Of a stretch of 64,000 nucleotides of DNA, positions 1 to 9,543 are shown piece after piece. How positions within the stretch are numbered: the stretch's first letter is position 1; every line of letters starts with the position of its first letter. The translations under genes and the position numbers were made by a program. The stretch comes from Roseiarcus sp963753135 (GTDB lineage Bacteria; Pseudomonadota; Alphaproteobacteria; Rhizobiales; Beijerinckiaceae): the NCBI GenBank assembly GCA_963753135.1, contig CAVWBA010000001.1, forward strand, positions 744,001 to 808,000, in the 5' to 3' direction. The notes below the pieces were generated by a model. It was not told the origin of the DNA. It saw only the letters and a list, made by a program, of their open reading frames with translations, and did no database searches.

Positions 1-267
1 TTCGCTCCCCATCTCGAAGCCAAGCTCGCTTCTCGGCTCGGCTCGAGCGATTCGGTTCGAATGTCTGTTATTGGCGCGCTAGCCCACGCGAATGTTTGTT
101 GACAAGGGGATAAAGCGATTGATTCAAGGCGTCAAACACCGGACGGAATGCCTATCAACATTGCGCGGCCAAACCGCCGAGCTCGCGCGGCGACAAGACT
201 GGAATGCGGATTGGAGGCGCCGGCGTTCACGCGGCCCGTCAACACCATCTACTGGAGAGTTACGCGC

Positions 268-654
268 ATGTTACGGAGAGCTGCGGCATTGGCGGCGCTG
301 TTGGCGATCGGCGCAAGCGGCGTCTCGCTTGCCAGGGAACCGCCCTATCTCGGCAATTGGGCGCGCGGGGATGGCAAGACCAAGATCCATGTGGCGAATT
401 GCGGCCATGAGGTTTGCGCGCGCAACACCTGGGTCAGACATGGCGTCTCCGGAGAAAAGGTGGGCGATCGCCTTGTTCTCAACGTCAAGCCGGCCGGCGC
501 CGGGCATTGGTCCGGCGAAGCCTTCGACCCGCAGCGCGACCAGACCTACGCAATCAAAGTTCATGTCACCAAGAAGCACATGACCACGCAGGGATGCGTG
601 ATGGGCGGGCTCATGTGTCAAAGCATGGGCTGGAGCCGGATGCATCGGACGTAG
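268..654 (+). CDS. DUF2147 family secreted protein
   Basis: A 128-residue protein starting at the ATG at 268, preceded by GGAG about 11 bases upstream. An upstream in-frame extension to 148 lacks a signal sequence, so the ATG at 268 is preferred. Residues 1-23 form a signal peptide (MLRRAAALAALLAIGASGVSL). The mature part has the DUF2147 pattern: a GNWARGDGKTKI start, paired cysteines (NCGHEVCA, then GCVMGGLMCQSMGW) and an aromatic WSRM end. DUF2147 proteins are small periplasmic beta-barrel proteins of unknown biochemical role. It is monocistronic, converging on the membrane-protein pair on the other strand. Confidence 0.75.
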   Translation: MLRRAAALAALLAIGASGVSLAREPPYLGNWARGDGKTKIHVANCGHEVCARNTWVRHGVSGEKVGDRLVLNVKPAGAGHWSGEAFDPQRDQTYAIKVHVTKKHMTTQGCVMGGLMCQSMGWSRMHRT

Positions 655-663
655 CGATCATCC

Positions 664-1119
664 TCACCAATTCACGAACAAGAGCACCCCGGCGCCAACG
701 AGTGTCGCCATAGCGACGAGATAGGCGGTCTGAAGGGTGATGTTCTTCCAGAACAGAATGCGCGACAAGAGCGCGCATCGAACCGGCAGTTCCTGAACGT
801 CCAGCACCGGGTCGGCGATGAACTCGAAATCCTCCGGGTTTGAATCGCGCCAGATCGGGAAGCGTTTTCGTCCCACGCGGGGAAACCGCGGATAGACCGA
901 GGCCAGCAGATTGAAGAAGATGACGATGAACGGCGCGAGCAGCACCGGAACATTCAAATAATGGGGGTAGTGGTCGCGAAACTGCAGGACCGTCCCCATC
1001 ATGATGGCGACGAACAGAACCGCGATATTCGCCTTGATATCGCTCAGACGAATGGAATCGCCGTATCCGGCGATCAGATTGCGCAACTGAGCTTCGTGAT
1101 CCTTGGATATCATCGGCAT
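664..1119 (-). CDS. Pycsar-effector-like (DUF5706-like) membrane protein, copy A
   Basis: A roughly 151-residue membrane protein. Its N-terminal half has a SDIKANIAVLFVAIMMG segment, then a second hydrophobic span, a YPRFPRVGRKRF basic stretch, and a C-terminal helix after LSRILFWKN. It is plainly homologous to the neighbour at 1193-1669: both share an LIAGYxDxIRxSDxKANIAxLFVA block, a PRxP basic loop and a LSxxLxWK pre-TM motif. The start at 1119 was chosen because it aligns with the start of the paralogue; ATGs at 1134 and 1113 are alternatives and none has a strong ribosome site. The layout (TM pair, soluble middle, last TM, with a D-x-K-A motif in helix 1) resembles DUF5706, the PycTM effector of Pycsar anti-phage systems. 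No nucleotide cyclase is visible nearby, so a defence role is only inference. Confidence 0.5.
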   Translation of the reverse strand: MPMISKDHEAQLRNLIAGYGDSIRLSDIKANIAVLFVAIMMGTVLQFRDHYPHYLNVPVLLAPFIVIFFNLLASVYPRFPRVGRKRFPIWRDSNPEDFEFIADPVLDVQELPVRCALLSRILFWKNITLQTAYLVAMATLVGAGVLLFVNW

Positions 1120-1192
1120 GGCGAGGCACGCCATGGGTCGCGCGAAGCTGCGACAGGTTTGGCGGCGCTGCTCCCCGAAATCGGATGACCGC

Positions 1193-1669
1193 TCATCCAG
1201 CGTGCTCGCTGACATGCCAAATGTAGACGAGCAAAAACATGCTCGCGACGATGCTCGCCATCGCGACAAAAAAACTGATGCGAATGTAAAGGGTCTTCCA
1301 CCACAACAGTTCCGAGAGAACCGAGCAGCGCAGTTTCAGTTGCTCAAGCTCGTCCTCGGCTTCGACGACTTTGGCGAAATCGCTGATCGTGGCGTTGCGC
1401 GAGACGATGAAATGCTTGCCGCCCCGCTTGGGGTAGCGAGGAATGAGCACCGCCAGCAGGCATATGTATACAATGAGGAAGGGCAGCATCACGAAAGGGA
1501 TCGGTAAATAGTTGGGGAACTTCGGGTAATTCCCGAGGACCGGACCCATCATGAAGGCGACGAACAGGATCGCGATATTGGCCTTGAAGTCGCTTTGGCG
1601 GATCGCATCGGTATAGCCCGCGATCAGGCCGCGATAAGGTTGGGCGGGATCGGCGGCGATCTTGTTCAT
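1193..1669 (-). CDS. Pycsar-effector-like (DUF5706-like) membrane protein, copy B
   Basis: A 158-residue paralogue of the downstream gene, same strand, with about 75 bases between them, so probably co-transcribed. It has three hydrophobic segments: residues about 24-45 (after SDFKANIA), 55-75 (IPFVMLPFLIVYICLLAVLI) and 125-150. A charged soluble loop with VVEAEDELEQLKLRCSVL looks helical. The IPRYPKRGGKHF loop matches the basic loop of the paralogue. The start is the ATG at 1669 with a weak purine run (GAGGG) directly upstream. Family assignment to DUF5706/PycTM is by pattern only. It could equally be an uncharacterised membrane-protein family. Confidence 0.5.
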   Translation of the reverse strand: MNKIAADPAQPYRGLIAGYTDAIRQSDFKANIAILFVAFMMGPVLGNYPKFPNYLPIPFVMLPFLIVYICLLAVLIPRYPKRGGKHFIVSRNATISDFAKVVEAEDELEQLKLRCSVLSELLWWKTLYIRISFFVAMASIVASMFLLVYIWHVSEHAG

Positions 1670-1849
1670 CCCTCAACCAAAAAGGCCGCCCGGCCGATGC
1701 GCCCTTTGCGCAATCCTTAAGCATGGGGCCGCCGAAATCCTTTAAGCCGAATTGGCGTTAACTGTGACGGCCTGTCAAGATCGGTTGAATTTGGCTTTTT
1801 GTGCGACCGCCTGATCCAGAAGCGGCGCCGGGGCTGATCGCTTTCGCGG

Positions 1850-3176
1850 CTAGACTTCGCTATCCACGGGCGGCGGCCAGGCGGCGGCCGCATAGTCGGA
1901 ATTGCGGATCGCAAGCGCGGCCAAGAGCAAGACCGCATTCGCCGCCAGCACATAATAGGTCGAAGCCAGCGGATCCCCGGTGACGCCGACCAGCCAGGTG
2001 ACGACATAGGTCGCCGTGCCGCCAAAGATCGCAACGCCGAGCGCGTAAGTGAGCGCGAGCCCGGTTGCGCGGACTTCGGGCGGAAAGATCAACGGGGTCA
2101 GTGCAACCACGACGGCTACGCTAGAGGCGTGCAGCAAGCTCAGGATCGCAATCGCCAGGACAAGCGTCGTCGCGCTGGGATTGGCGACCAGAAATTTCAT
2201 CACCGGGAACAACACGATCATCAGCACGATCCGTGGTGCGATGACGACCGGGCGGAGGCCCCAGCGATCGGCTAAGGCCCCGCCAGCGAGCGCTCCGAGG
2301 CAGCCGGTAATCCCAAGCGTGATCGCGCCAAGCATGGCGGATGACGGAGGCAAATGAAGCGTGCGGATCGCATAAGGGGTCATGGTGATCAGGAAATATT
2401 GGGTGATCGTGCCCCCGCTGATGAGCGCGAGACCGAGCAGCACGCCTCGCCAGTTGGATCGAATGACGGCGGTGAGAATCGCTGTCGCGCTGCGCGCGCG
2501 CATCTGCGGCGGCTTTTCGAGGGTCTCGACCAGTTGGCTGCGGATGGTGACGCCGACTGGGGCGATCAAGACGCCAAACGCGAACGGAACGCGCCAGCCC
2601 CATTGGTTCAAGCTCGATTGGGAGAGCGCCAAGGCCAGCAGGAGGCCAATCAAGCCGCCCAAGAGGCCGCTGAGGTTCTGGCTCGCCAGTTGCCAACTGG
2701 CGAACAGCATGCGCCGGTCTCTCGGCGCCGCCTCGAGCAAGAACATGGTCGCGGGGCCCACCTCGCCTCCGACCGCGAATCCTTGAAAGAGGCGCGCGAC
2801 AATCAGGAGGATCGGCGCCCAGACCCCAATCGTCGCATAGCCCGGCGTAACCGCGATGACGCCGCTGCCGATCGCCATCAGCCCAATGGAAAGGGTCATC
2901 GCCGGCTTGCGCCCGGCGCGGTCGCCGTAAGCGCCAATGAGGGCGCCCCCAAGCGGTCTCGCGACAAAACCGACGCCGAAGGTGGCGGCGGACGCCAGAT
3001 CGCTCACCAAGATATTGTCGGAGGGAAAGAACGCCTGCGCCAATCATTCCCAGGAACGTGGCGTAGACCGTGAAGTCGAAGAATTCGAAACCGTTGCCGA
3101 GGACCGCCGCGAAGACTCCTCGGGCTTTGAGCGCCGGCCGCGCAAGCGCAGGCGCCGTATCCGCCGCTGCGGTCAA
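1850..3176 (-). CDS. MFS transporter, metabolite:H+ symporter type (frame broken near 3041)
   Basis: Reads as one gene of about 440 codons in two frames. The N-terminus starts at TTG 3176 behind GGAGA, with the family motif LGNGFEFFDFTVY in TM1. After FLGMIG the frame moves by one base near 3041 and continues as AQAFFPSDN, with GDRAGRKP (loop 2-3), RLFQGFAVGGEVGP in TM4 and then eight further hydrophobic spans. This is the proline/betaine/shikimate MHS branch of the major facilitator superfamily, inner-membrane symporters for small metabolites. The substrate cannot be told from sequence. The TTG at 3043 is not a credible start, because it would remove TM1. One surplus G at the GG of ATTGGCG explains the break. 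Neighbours give no functional hint. Confidence 0.75.
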
Positions 3177-3312
3177 GCGTATCTCCTAAAGACCCTGTCG
3201 CGGCAACGTCTCAGGGCCAAGGGTCTCATGTCAACGGGATGCGCGGCGCCGGCCGATCGCGAGGCTCCATGCGACGCCCGCAGCCGTTGCGTCCAGGTCT
3301 AGGACCCGTGGA

Positions 3313-3559
3313 TCAGAACCCGTAGAACTCTTTGCGCAGAGCGTTTTCGTAGAGGCGCTTCCTGTAGTCGACTTCCTTATGCAGCTTGTGCTCGCGGAAG
3401 TGCGCCGCTTCCCATTTGTCGAGCTCCGCGACGTTATGGTTGCCGGAGGCAAGCGCCTCCTCCTCGCGGATCGCCGCCACCCAATTGTCCACCGCCGCCT
3501 TATAGTCGGCCTGCAACTGGTCGAGTTCCTGCTGAAGATCCGGCTGAAATGTCCGACAT
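3313..3559 (-). CDS. Small charged hypothetical protein (frame broken near 3547)
   Basis: A roughly 80-residue soluble, probably helical protein (LQQELDQLQADYKAAVDNW, then EEEALASGNHNVAELDKWEAAHF) ending in KEFYGF. I do not recognise a named family. The likely start is the ATG at 3559, which has an excellent AGGGGGA site six bases upstream. It encodes MSDI and then runs out of frame unless one T of the TTT at about 3547 is removed, after which it reads MSDIQPDLQQELDQ. The longer in-frame extension up to 3690 has no ribosome site and no protein-like character. Nothing nearby suggests a function. Confidence 0.5.
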
Positions 3560-3730
3560 AGGGGTTCCCCCTGCCCTGCTTCGATTAGCGGCCGTTTATG
3601 AACAAAAGACGACAGTAAGGCTGATTGCCGCGCTTGACCGGAACCATCGCGGACGGCCGGACCTTGTCGATCCTTCTTCGTCGACTTCACGCGCCGGGCC
3701 GTCCATCAATCCAATCGTCCCTCCCCGGCA

Positions 3731-4175
3731 TCACCACAGCATCGTCCAAGGCAGGGCGCTGGCTTCGGGAGAGCCGGCGGACGGCTGGCAATCCAGAAGC
3801 ATGTCGCGAAACCCGCGGCCTTCTGGGGTTCCGCGCTCAAGCAATTCGTTCATCTTGCGAAGTCGCCGCACGAGCGTCTTCATGAACCCGACGGCGCGTT
3901 CCGGATTCTCCTCGATCGCGGCGACGAAGTCCTGATAGGAGGCCGCGAGGCATTCGGTGTCGCATGCCGCAGTGACGGTCGCGGATCGCGGTCCCGGGTC
4001 GATCAGGCTCATTTCGCCAAACACTTCACCGGTCTCAAGCCTGCCAACGACTCTGGCTCTGTCGCCACGGCCGACGAGCGACATCGACCGTCCCGCTGAC
4101 GATGAAGAACGCGGTATCGCCCTCGTCGCCCTCGCGGATGATCGTTTCTCCGGCCTTGAACGCAATCTTTTGCAT
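3731..4175 (-). CDS. Cyclic nucleotide-binding domain protein (frame broken near 4080)
   Basis: A single cNMP-binding domain of about 147 residues with no DNA-binding domain. The start is the ATG at 4175 with GGAGGG six bases upstream. It reads MQKIAFKAGETIIREGDEGD and FFIVSGTVDV, the beta-roll of CRP-type domains. One extra base near 4070-4083 shifts the frame, then it continues with RLETGEVFGEMSLID and PRSATVTAA, the phosphate-binding cassette region (GEMSL, then R-S-A). The C-terminal helix carries FMKTLVRRLRKMNELL. Stand-alone domains of this type act as cAMP/cGMP-sensing modules with unknown partners. It lies downstream of nadE on the same strand, about 100 bases away. Confidence 0.7.
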
Positions 4176-4278
4176 GGAAACCCTCCGTGGGCCTCAGAGG
4201 CCGGCGGCGTCGATTATATCAGGCTCAGGAATGGCTGGCGGCGCAAGGGCTTGGCGTCTCCGGTCGGCGCCTCCGCGG

Positions 4279-6025
4279 CTACTCCTCGAACCGTTCGCTC
4301 ATCCCCGTCGACTTCACGGGCGCGATCGACGCGTCCGGCTTTTGCGCCGGAAGTCCCGGGTCGCGGAAGCGGTTGACGATCGGATAGCGCCGGTCGCGGC
4401 CGAAATTCTTCGGCCCCACCTTGACCCCCGGCGCCGACTGGCGGCGCTTGTATTCGGCGAGATAGAGCAGGCGCTCGACTTTGCGCACGGTCTCGGCATC
4501 GAAACCCTCAGCCACAATGTCGGCGACGCGCATCTCCTTTTCGACGAGCCCATGCAGGATGCCGTCGAGCACCGGATAGGGCGGCAGCGAATCCTCGTCC
4601 TTCTGGTTCTCGCGCAATTCCGCGCTCGGCGGCTTGACGATGATGTTCTGAGGAATGACCTCGCCGTCCGGCCCGAGCGCGCCTACCGGTTTCCAGCGGT
4701 TGCGCAAGGCGGCGAGGCGAAAGACCTCCATCTTGTAGAGGTCCTTGATCGGGTTGAAGCCGCCGTTCATGTCGCCGTAGAGCGTGGCGTAGCCAACTGA
4801 CATTTCCGACTTGTTGCCGGTCGTCACGACCATCGCGCCGGTCTTGTTGGAGATCGCCATCAGGATGAGGCCCCGCGCGCGGCTCTGGATGTTCTCTTCG
4901 GTGATGTCGCGCGGCTTCCCCTCGAACATGCGCTTAAGCGCATGCTCCACGCCCTCGACCGGCTCGGCGATCGGCACGATGTCATAAGCGACGCCGAGCG
5001 CCTTCGCGCATGCGCGCCGCGTCGGAAAGCGATTCGTTCGAGGTGAAGCGATAGGGCAGCATCACCGCGTGCACCCGCTCAGCCCCCAGCGCATCGACCG
5101 CCATCGCGGCGCATAGAGCCGAATCGATCCCGCCGGAGAGGCCGAACACGACGCCCGGAAAGCGGTTGTTCTCGACATAGTCGCGCAGGCCCATGACGCA
5201 GGCGGCATAGTCCGCTTCGTCGCCCTCCTCGACCACTTCGCGCGGGCCTTCCACACAGCGCCAGCCAGCTTCGGCGCGCTCCCAGACCGTGCGCGCCACC
5301 ATGCGCCGGAAGGCGGGCAATTGCGCGCCAAGGCTGCGGTCCGCGTTGAGCGCGAACGAGCCGCCGTCGAACACGAGCTCGTCCTGGCCGCCGACCATGT
5401 TGAGATAGATGAGGGGCAGCCCGCTTTCGACGACGCGGGCCACCGCGACGTTCTGCCGGATGGCGAGCTTGTCGCGCTCGTAAGGGGAGGCGTTGCCCAC
5501 CAGCAGAATTTCGCCCCCGGTCTCGAGGATGCACTCGACCGGATCGGGACCCCAGATGTCCTCGCAGATCGGAACGCCGACGCGCGCGCCGCGAAACACG
5601 ATCGGCCCCGGCGAGGGCCCCGGCGCGAAGACGCGCTTCTCGTCGAAGACGCCATAATTCGGCAGGTCGACCTTGAACCGCACCGCCTCGATCCGCCCGC
5701 GGTCGAGGAGCGCCATGGCGTTGTGCAGCTTGCCGTCCTCGCCGACCCAGGGCAGGCCGACCAGCGTCGCCGGCCCGCCGTCGGCGGTGTCGCGCGCCAG
5801 CTCCTCGCAAGCCGCGCGGCAGGCCTCCTGGAATGCGGGCTTCAGCACCAGATCCTCTGGCGGATAGCCCGAGAGATAGAGTTCGGGCGCCATCACGATG
5901 TCGGCGCCGAAGGCGGCGGCCTCCTTGCGCGCTTGGCGCAACCGGTCCCGGTTGCCCGCGATGTCGCCGACAATCGCGGGGATTTGCGCAAGCGCGATGA
6001 CGAGGCGGTTCGAGGGAGACGGCAT
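4279..6025 (-). CDS. nadE: Glutamine-dependent NAD+ synthase (frame broken near 5011)
   Basis: Makes NAD+ from nicotinic acid adenine dinucleotide using glutamine and ATP, in the cytosol. Residues 1-265 are the nitrilase-type glutaminase domain with the triad E48 (MAPELYLSG), K118 (RFKVDLPNYG) and C154 (GVPICEDIWG). The synthetase domain follows with the PP-loop FGLSGGIDSALC near residue 297, and later TTGNKSEMSVGYATLYGDM, GGFNPIKDLYK and LPPYPVLDGIL. The N-terminal frame ends at 4982 and the C-terminal part resumes one frame over. Removing one base near 5011 gives an unbroken DAARCAKALGVAYDIVPI. The total of about 580 residues is normal for the two-domain enzyme. The gene is essential, so a real break is improbable. 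Confidence 0.9.
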
Positions 6026-6075
6026 GGGGCGGATTTAGCGTGAGGGGCGAGGCCAAGGCAAACGCCCACCGCTTT

Positions 6076-7242
6076 TCATTCTGGGCGAGCGGGAGGGTTC
6101 ATGCGCCGGGGCGTGGGGAGCGCAAGTCCACGCAAGCCCAAGAGACTGGTGGTCTTCGCCAGGCCAAGATTGAAGGCCCGCGTCGTCGCCTCGGCGAAGT
6201 CGCCCTTCCTGGCCAGCGCCCGCTCCTCGATCAGCTTCCACGACAGGATGGCGATCGCGACCGAAACGACCGCCGAGGAACCCATCATCATGCCGAGCGA
6301 CATGGCCGGGAAGAGAAAGGCGAGCGTCTGCTGGACGGGGAAGGCGTAGATATAGACGCCGTAGGAATAGTCGCCCCAGTCGTTGAACGCCCGGATTCGC
6401 CCGCCCGGCACATAGACCAGATGCAGGACGAGCGGCGCGAGGCAGGCCACGTAGACGAGAAAGAAAACCGTCTTGTCGACCGAGGCGGCAAGCACAAGCG
6501 CCGCGAGAATGCCGGCGAGCAGCCAAGGACCGAGCGGAACCCGATCGCGCCACAGATAAAGGCTCGAGCCATAGAGGAACATGAAGACGCGGATGTTGGC
6601 CCCGTTGAAGGCGATTCCGGTCAGCTCGGCTCGCAGCACGATCGCGAGCAGCACGGCGGCCGAGATCGGCACGACGAAGCGCATGGTCTTGAGCCGGAAC
6701 GCCGGCGCGACCGCGAGCGCGACCCAGATCGCGGCGAGATAGAGATACATCCGCACTTCGACCGGCATCGTCCACAGCGAGCCGTTGAACTCGTGTTTGA
6801 GGGGCGCATTGTCGAACACGCCGGGCAGCGAATAGCGCACGCCGCTGATCAGCGTCGCGCATTTGCGGAAATATTCCCACGTCAAAGGCGACGTGTAGTA
6901 CGCCTCGCGCGGCAGAGTCGTGAGCGCGGGCGCGAGGACGAAGACGGTCAGCACGAGCATGACCCACATGCCGGGATAGACCCTGAGGATGCGCGCCCAG
7001 AGATAGGCGATCAGATCCTGCCGTCCGACCAGGCTCGCGGTGACGAGAAAACCGCTCGTCACGAACAGCATGTCCAGGCCCATTTCGCCGAGCGAAAAGC
7101 CAACCCTGTGGAAGAAGAACTCGCGTTCGGGCGGAAGCCCGAGCACCGCGACGCTATGCGCGAAGAGCACCGTCATGGCTGCCGAGAAGCGGAGCAGCGT
7201 GAAGTTGTTGTCCCGCCCGACAGCGTATTCCGAGAGCCGCAC
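6076..7242 (-). CDS. Acyltransferase 3 family membrane protein (OafA/YrhL type)
   Basis: A 388-residue polytopic inner-membrane protein with about ten hydrophobic segments. The N-terminus carries the family R-x10-H signature (RFSAAMTVLFAHS), and GFLVTASLVGR plus WARILRVYPGMW match conserved loops of acyltransferase-3 proteins. These enzymes move acetyl or other acyl groups onto cell-surface polysaccharides, Nod-factor-like sugars or peptidoglycan. The acceptor here is unknown. The GTG start at 7242 is supported by AGAGG eight bases upstream. The last 50 residues are a basic cytosolic tail. There are no glycan genes next to it, so it looks like an orphan. Confidence 0.85.
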   Translation of the reverse strand: MRLSEYAVGRDNNFTLLRFSAAMTVLFAHSVAVLGLPPEREFFFHRVGFSLGEMGLDMLFVTSGFLVTASLVGRQDLIAYLWARILRVYPGMWVMLVLTVFVLAPALTTLPREAYYTSPLTWEYFRKCATLISGVRYSLPGVFDNAPLKHEFNGSLWTMPVEVRMYLYLAAIWVALAVAPAFRLKTMRFVVPISAAVLLAIVLRAELTGIAFNGANIRVFMFLYGSSLYLWRDRVPLGPWLLAGILAALVLAASVDKTVFFLVYVACLAPLVLHLVYVPGGRIRAFNDWGDYSYGVYIYAFPVQQTLAFLFPAMSLGMMMGSSAVVSVAIAILSWKLIEERALARKGDFAEATTRAFNLGLAKTTSLLGLRGLALPTPRRMNPPARPE

Positions 7243-7296
7243 CCAAGACCTCTTAACGCACGCGCCAGCGCCGACGGCCGTAGTCGGCGCGAGCGG

Positions 7297-8685
7297 TCAC
7301 TCGGCCGCCCGGACGGGCCGTTCGGGCTGGGCGAGCCGCTGCGCCTTCAGAAGATCGGCGACCATGAAGGCCATCTCGACCGATTGCTCCGCATTGAGCC
7401 GCGGATCGCAAAAGGTGTGATACCGGTCATGCAGGTCCGCTTCCGCGATGACGCGCGCGCCTCCGGTGCACTCGGTGACGTTCTTGCCGGTCATCTCGAG
7501 GTGAACGCCGCCGGCATGAGTTCCCTCGGCGCCGCAGGCGGCGAAGAAACCGCGCACTTCCTGGGCGATGCGTTCGGTCGGCCTCGTCTTGTAGCCGGTC
7601 GAGGTCTTGATCGTATTGCCGTGCATCGGGTCTGAAACCCACAAGAGCTTCCGGCCTTCGCGCTTGACGGCGCGCAAGAGCGGGGGCAGCGCGGCGTCAA
7701 TCTTGTCCGCGCCGAAACGGCAGATCAGCGTCAGCCGGCCGGGCTCCTCGTCCGGATCGAGGATTTCGATAAGCCGCAGGAGCTCGTCGGGCGTGAGCGA
7801 CGGGCCGCATTTGAGGCCGATCGGGTTCTTCACGCCGCGGCCGAATTCGACATGCGCGCCGCCGAGCTGGCGCGTCCGGTCGCCGATCCAGATCATGTGG
7901 CCGGAGGTCGCGTAATAGTCTCCGGAGGTGGAATCGAGCCGCGTCATCGCCTGCTCGTAGCCAAGCAGCAGCGCCTCGTGCGAGGTGTAGAAGTCGGTTG
8001 AGCGCAATTCCGGATGCGCCTCGGGGTCAAGGCCCACGGCGCGCATGAAGCCGAGCGTCTCGGTGATCCGGTCGGCGAGTTCCTCGTAGCGCTCGGACTG
8101 GGGGCTGTCCTTGACGAAGCCCAGCATCCAGCGATGGACGTTCTCGAGATTGGCGTAGCCGCCAGTGGCGAAGGCGCGCAAAAGGTTGAGCGTCGCCGCG
8201 GACTGGCGATAGGCTTCCAATTGCCGGCGGGGGTCGGGCTCGCGAGCTTGAGCCGTGAACTCGATGTCGTTGACGATGTCGCCGCGATAGGCCGGCAGGG
8301 TGACCCCGTCGATCGTCTCGACGTCGGAGGAGCGGGGCTTGGCGAACTGGCCGGCGATGCGCCCAACCTTCACGATTGGAGACGCCGCGGCGAAGGTCAT
8401 GACCACCGCCATCTGCAGGAACACCCGGAAAAAATCGCGGATGTTGTCGGCCGAATGTTCGCCAAAACTCTCGGCGCAATCTCCGCCCTGCAACAGGAAC
8501 AAATCGCCCGCGGCCGCCTTGCCAAGCGCCTTCTTGAGTTTGCGCGCTTCGCCCGCAAAAACCAGCGGCGGATAGCCGGCAAGCTGGCGCTCGGCCTCGG
8601 CCAGCGCCGCGCGATCGGCGTAGACAGGCGCCTGCGCGATCGGCTTCGTCCGCCAGCTATCCGGGGTCCAACGTTGGTTCAGCAT
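7297..8685 (-). CDS. Class II 3-deoxy-7-phosphoheptulonate (DAHP) synthase
   Basis: A 462-residue enzyme condensing phosphoenolpyruvate with erythrose 4-phosphate, the first step of the shikimate pathway, cytosolic. Sequence signs of the plant-like class II family are the start NQRWTPDSWRTKPI, LLQGGDCAESFGEH, VGRIAGQFAKPRSS, GRGVKNPIGLKCGPSL and WVSDPMHGNTI, followed by HAGGVHLEMTGKNVTECTGG, which contains metal-binding His and Glu residues. The length is normal for the family. The ATG at 8685 gives the canonical N-terminus. The nearest gene upstream is a TetR regulator 194 bases away on the same strand, with no sign of an operon. Confidence 0.93.
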   Translation of the reverse strand: MLNQRWTPDSWRTKPIAQAPVYADRAALAEAERQLAGYPPLVFAGEARKLKKALGKAAAGDLFLLQGGDCAESFGEHSADNIRDFFRVFLQMAVVMTFAAASPIVKVGRIAGQFAKPRSSDVETIDGVTLPAYRGDIVNDIEFTAQAREPDPRRQLEAYRQSAATLNLLRAFATGGYANLENVHRWMLGFVKDSPQSERYEELADRITETLGFMRAVGLDPEAHPELRSTDFYTSHEALLLGYEQAMTRLDSTSGDYYATSGHMIWIGDRTRQLGGAHVEFGRGVKNPIGLKCGPSLTPDELLRLIEILDPDEEPGRLTLICRFGADKIDAALPPLLRAVKREGRKLLWVSDPMHGNTIKTSTGYKTRPTERIAQEVRGFFAACGAEGTHAGGVHLEMTGKNVTECTGGARVIAEADLHDRYHTFCDPRLNAEQSVEMAFMVADLLKAQRLAQPERPVRAAE

Positions 8686-8879
8686 GATCCACGCAACAGG
8701 AGAAGCGGCAAGGCAGCCGCTGATTTAAAGGCCAGCGCTCTATATACAGTGCGGCGCTTAAGACCAATATGCCGATTTTCGAGGCGAGCGCGCATTTTAT
8801 CGGGCAGCGTCGCGATCTCGCTCTTTGGGATGCCGGCCGCAAGACGAGGCCGCTGCAAGCAATAGCAATGGCGCCGACT

Positions 8880-9443
8880 TCAACTGAACGTTCGAACCAG
8901 CACATCCAAGCGAGGGTCGGCGCCCGACCGTGGTATCCGCTCCGATCGCGCGAGGACGACCATTCCGTGCAATGCGCTCCAGAGCACTTCGGCCAGAAAT
9001 ACCGGCTGGCGCCGGTCGGGCCCAAGTGCGACGACCAACGCCTCGAAGCCGGCGCGGAGAGCTGGCGGCGTTTCCTCGCTCGCGAATTTGATCTCTGTCG
9101 GCAAGATGAACATCGCCTCGTAGACAACCGGCCGCGAACGGGCAAAATCAAGATAGGCGGCGCAGACGTTGCGCAAAACGTCCGGACCGCCAGTGACGTT
9201 CGCCGTTTCCATCTTCAATCGCGCCGCAAGTTCTTCGAACCCTTTTGTGGCCACTGCGGCCATGATGTCGGCCTTGCCCTTGAAGTGGCTGTAGAGAACC
9301 GGCTGGCTATAGTTGATCAGGTCCGCGAGACGTCGCGTGGTGACGGCTTCCCAGCCTTCGGCTTCGGCCAGTTCGCGCGCCGCGGCCAGGATGAGTTCAT
9401 AGCGCTCCGCCCGCTGGCGCGCTTTGCGTTCGGCGATTGACAT
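8880..9443 (-). CDS. TetR/AcrR family transcriptional repressor
   Basis: A 187-residue regulator with the N-terminal TetR helix-turn-helix: RYELILAAARELAEAEGWEAVTTRRLADLINYSQPVLYSHFKGKADI is spread over residues 14-58. The C-terminal ligand domain ends in LSALHGMVVLARS-like residues typical of the WHG/TetR_C_33 group. It is transcribed divergently from a DUF4267-SnoaL gene pair. The 100 bases between them hold inverted repeats overlapping a sigma70-like promoter (9473-9519). This suggests autoregulation and control of the divergent pair, with an unknown hydrophobic ligand. Confidence 0.88.
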   Translation of the reverse strand: MSIAERKARQRAERYELILAAARELAEAEGWEAVTTRRLADLINYSQPVLYSHFKGKADIMAAVATKGFEELAARLKMETANVTGGPDVLRNVCAAYLDFARSRPVVYEAMFILPTEIKFASEETPPALRAGFEALVVALGPDRRQPVFLAEVLWSALHGMVVLARSERIPRSGADPRLDVLVRTFS

Positions 9444-9472
9444 CCAAAAATCCTATCGGCGAAATATTTCAT

Positions 9473-9519
9473 GTCAACGCTAGATTTCTGTTGACGATAT
9501 ATCCTAGCGCCGCTAGATT
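9473..9519 (+). promoter_or_regulatory. Divergent promoter and probable TetR operator
   Basis: On the + strand TTGACG (9491-9496) and TAGATT (9514-9519) are separated by 17 bases, a reasonable sigma70-type promoter for the DUF4267-SnoaL genes. The -10 overlaps a perfect 6+1+6 palindrome, CTAGCG-C-CGCTAG (9504-9516). A further half-site CGCTAG lies at 9478-9483, and GTCAAC (9473-9478) pairs with GTTGAC (9490-9495). A repressor bound there would block the -10 and the divergent tetR start. Binding by the adjacent TetR protein is inference. Confidence 0.55.
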
Positions 9520-9543
9520 CTGTGCAGATGACAGGAGCTCGTG

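Noticed and set aside
3041..3176. Separate short gene for the MFS N-terminus
   Set aside because: The two frames join into one standard MHS transporter after removing one base.
4279..6025. Two separate nadE-related genes (glutaminase and synthetase)
   Set aside because: The parts are contiguous, in order and one base out of frame; the join restores the conserved DAARCAKALG region.
6040..7635. A 531-codon open frame on the + strand
   Set aside because: It lies opposite the acyltransferase and DAHP synthase genes and is an Arg/Glu/His-rich shadow typical of GC-rich DNA, with no family or ribosome site.
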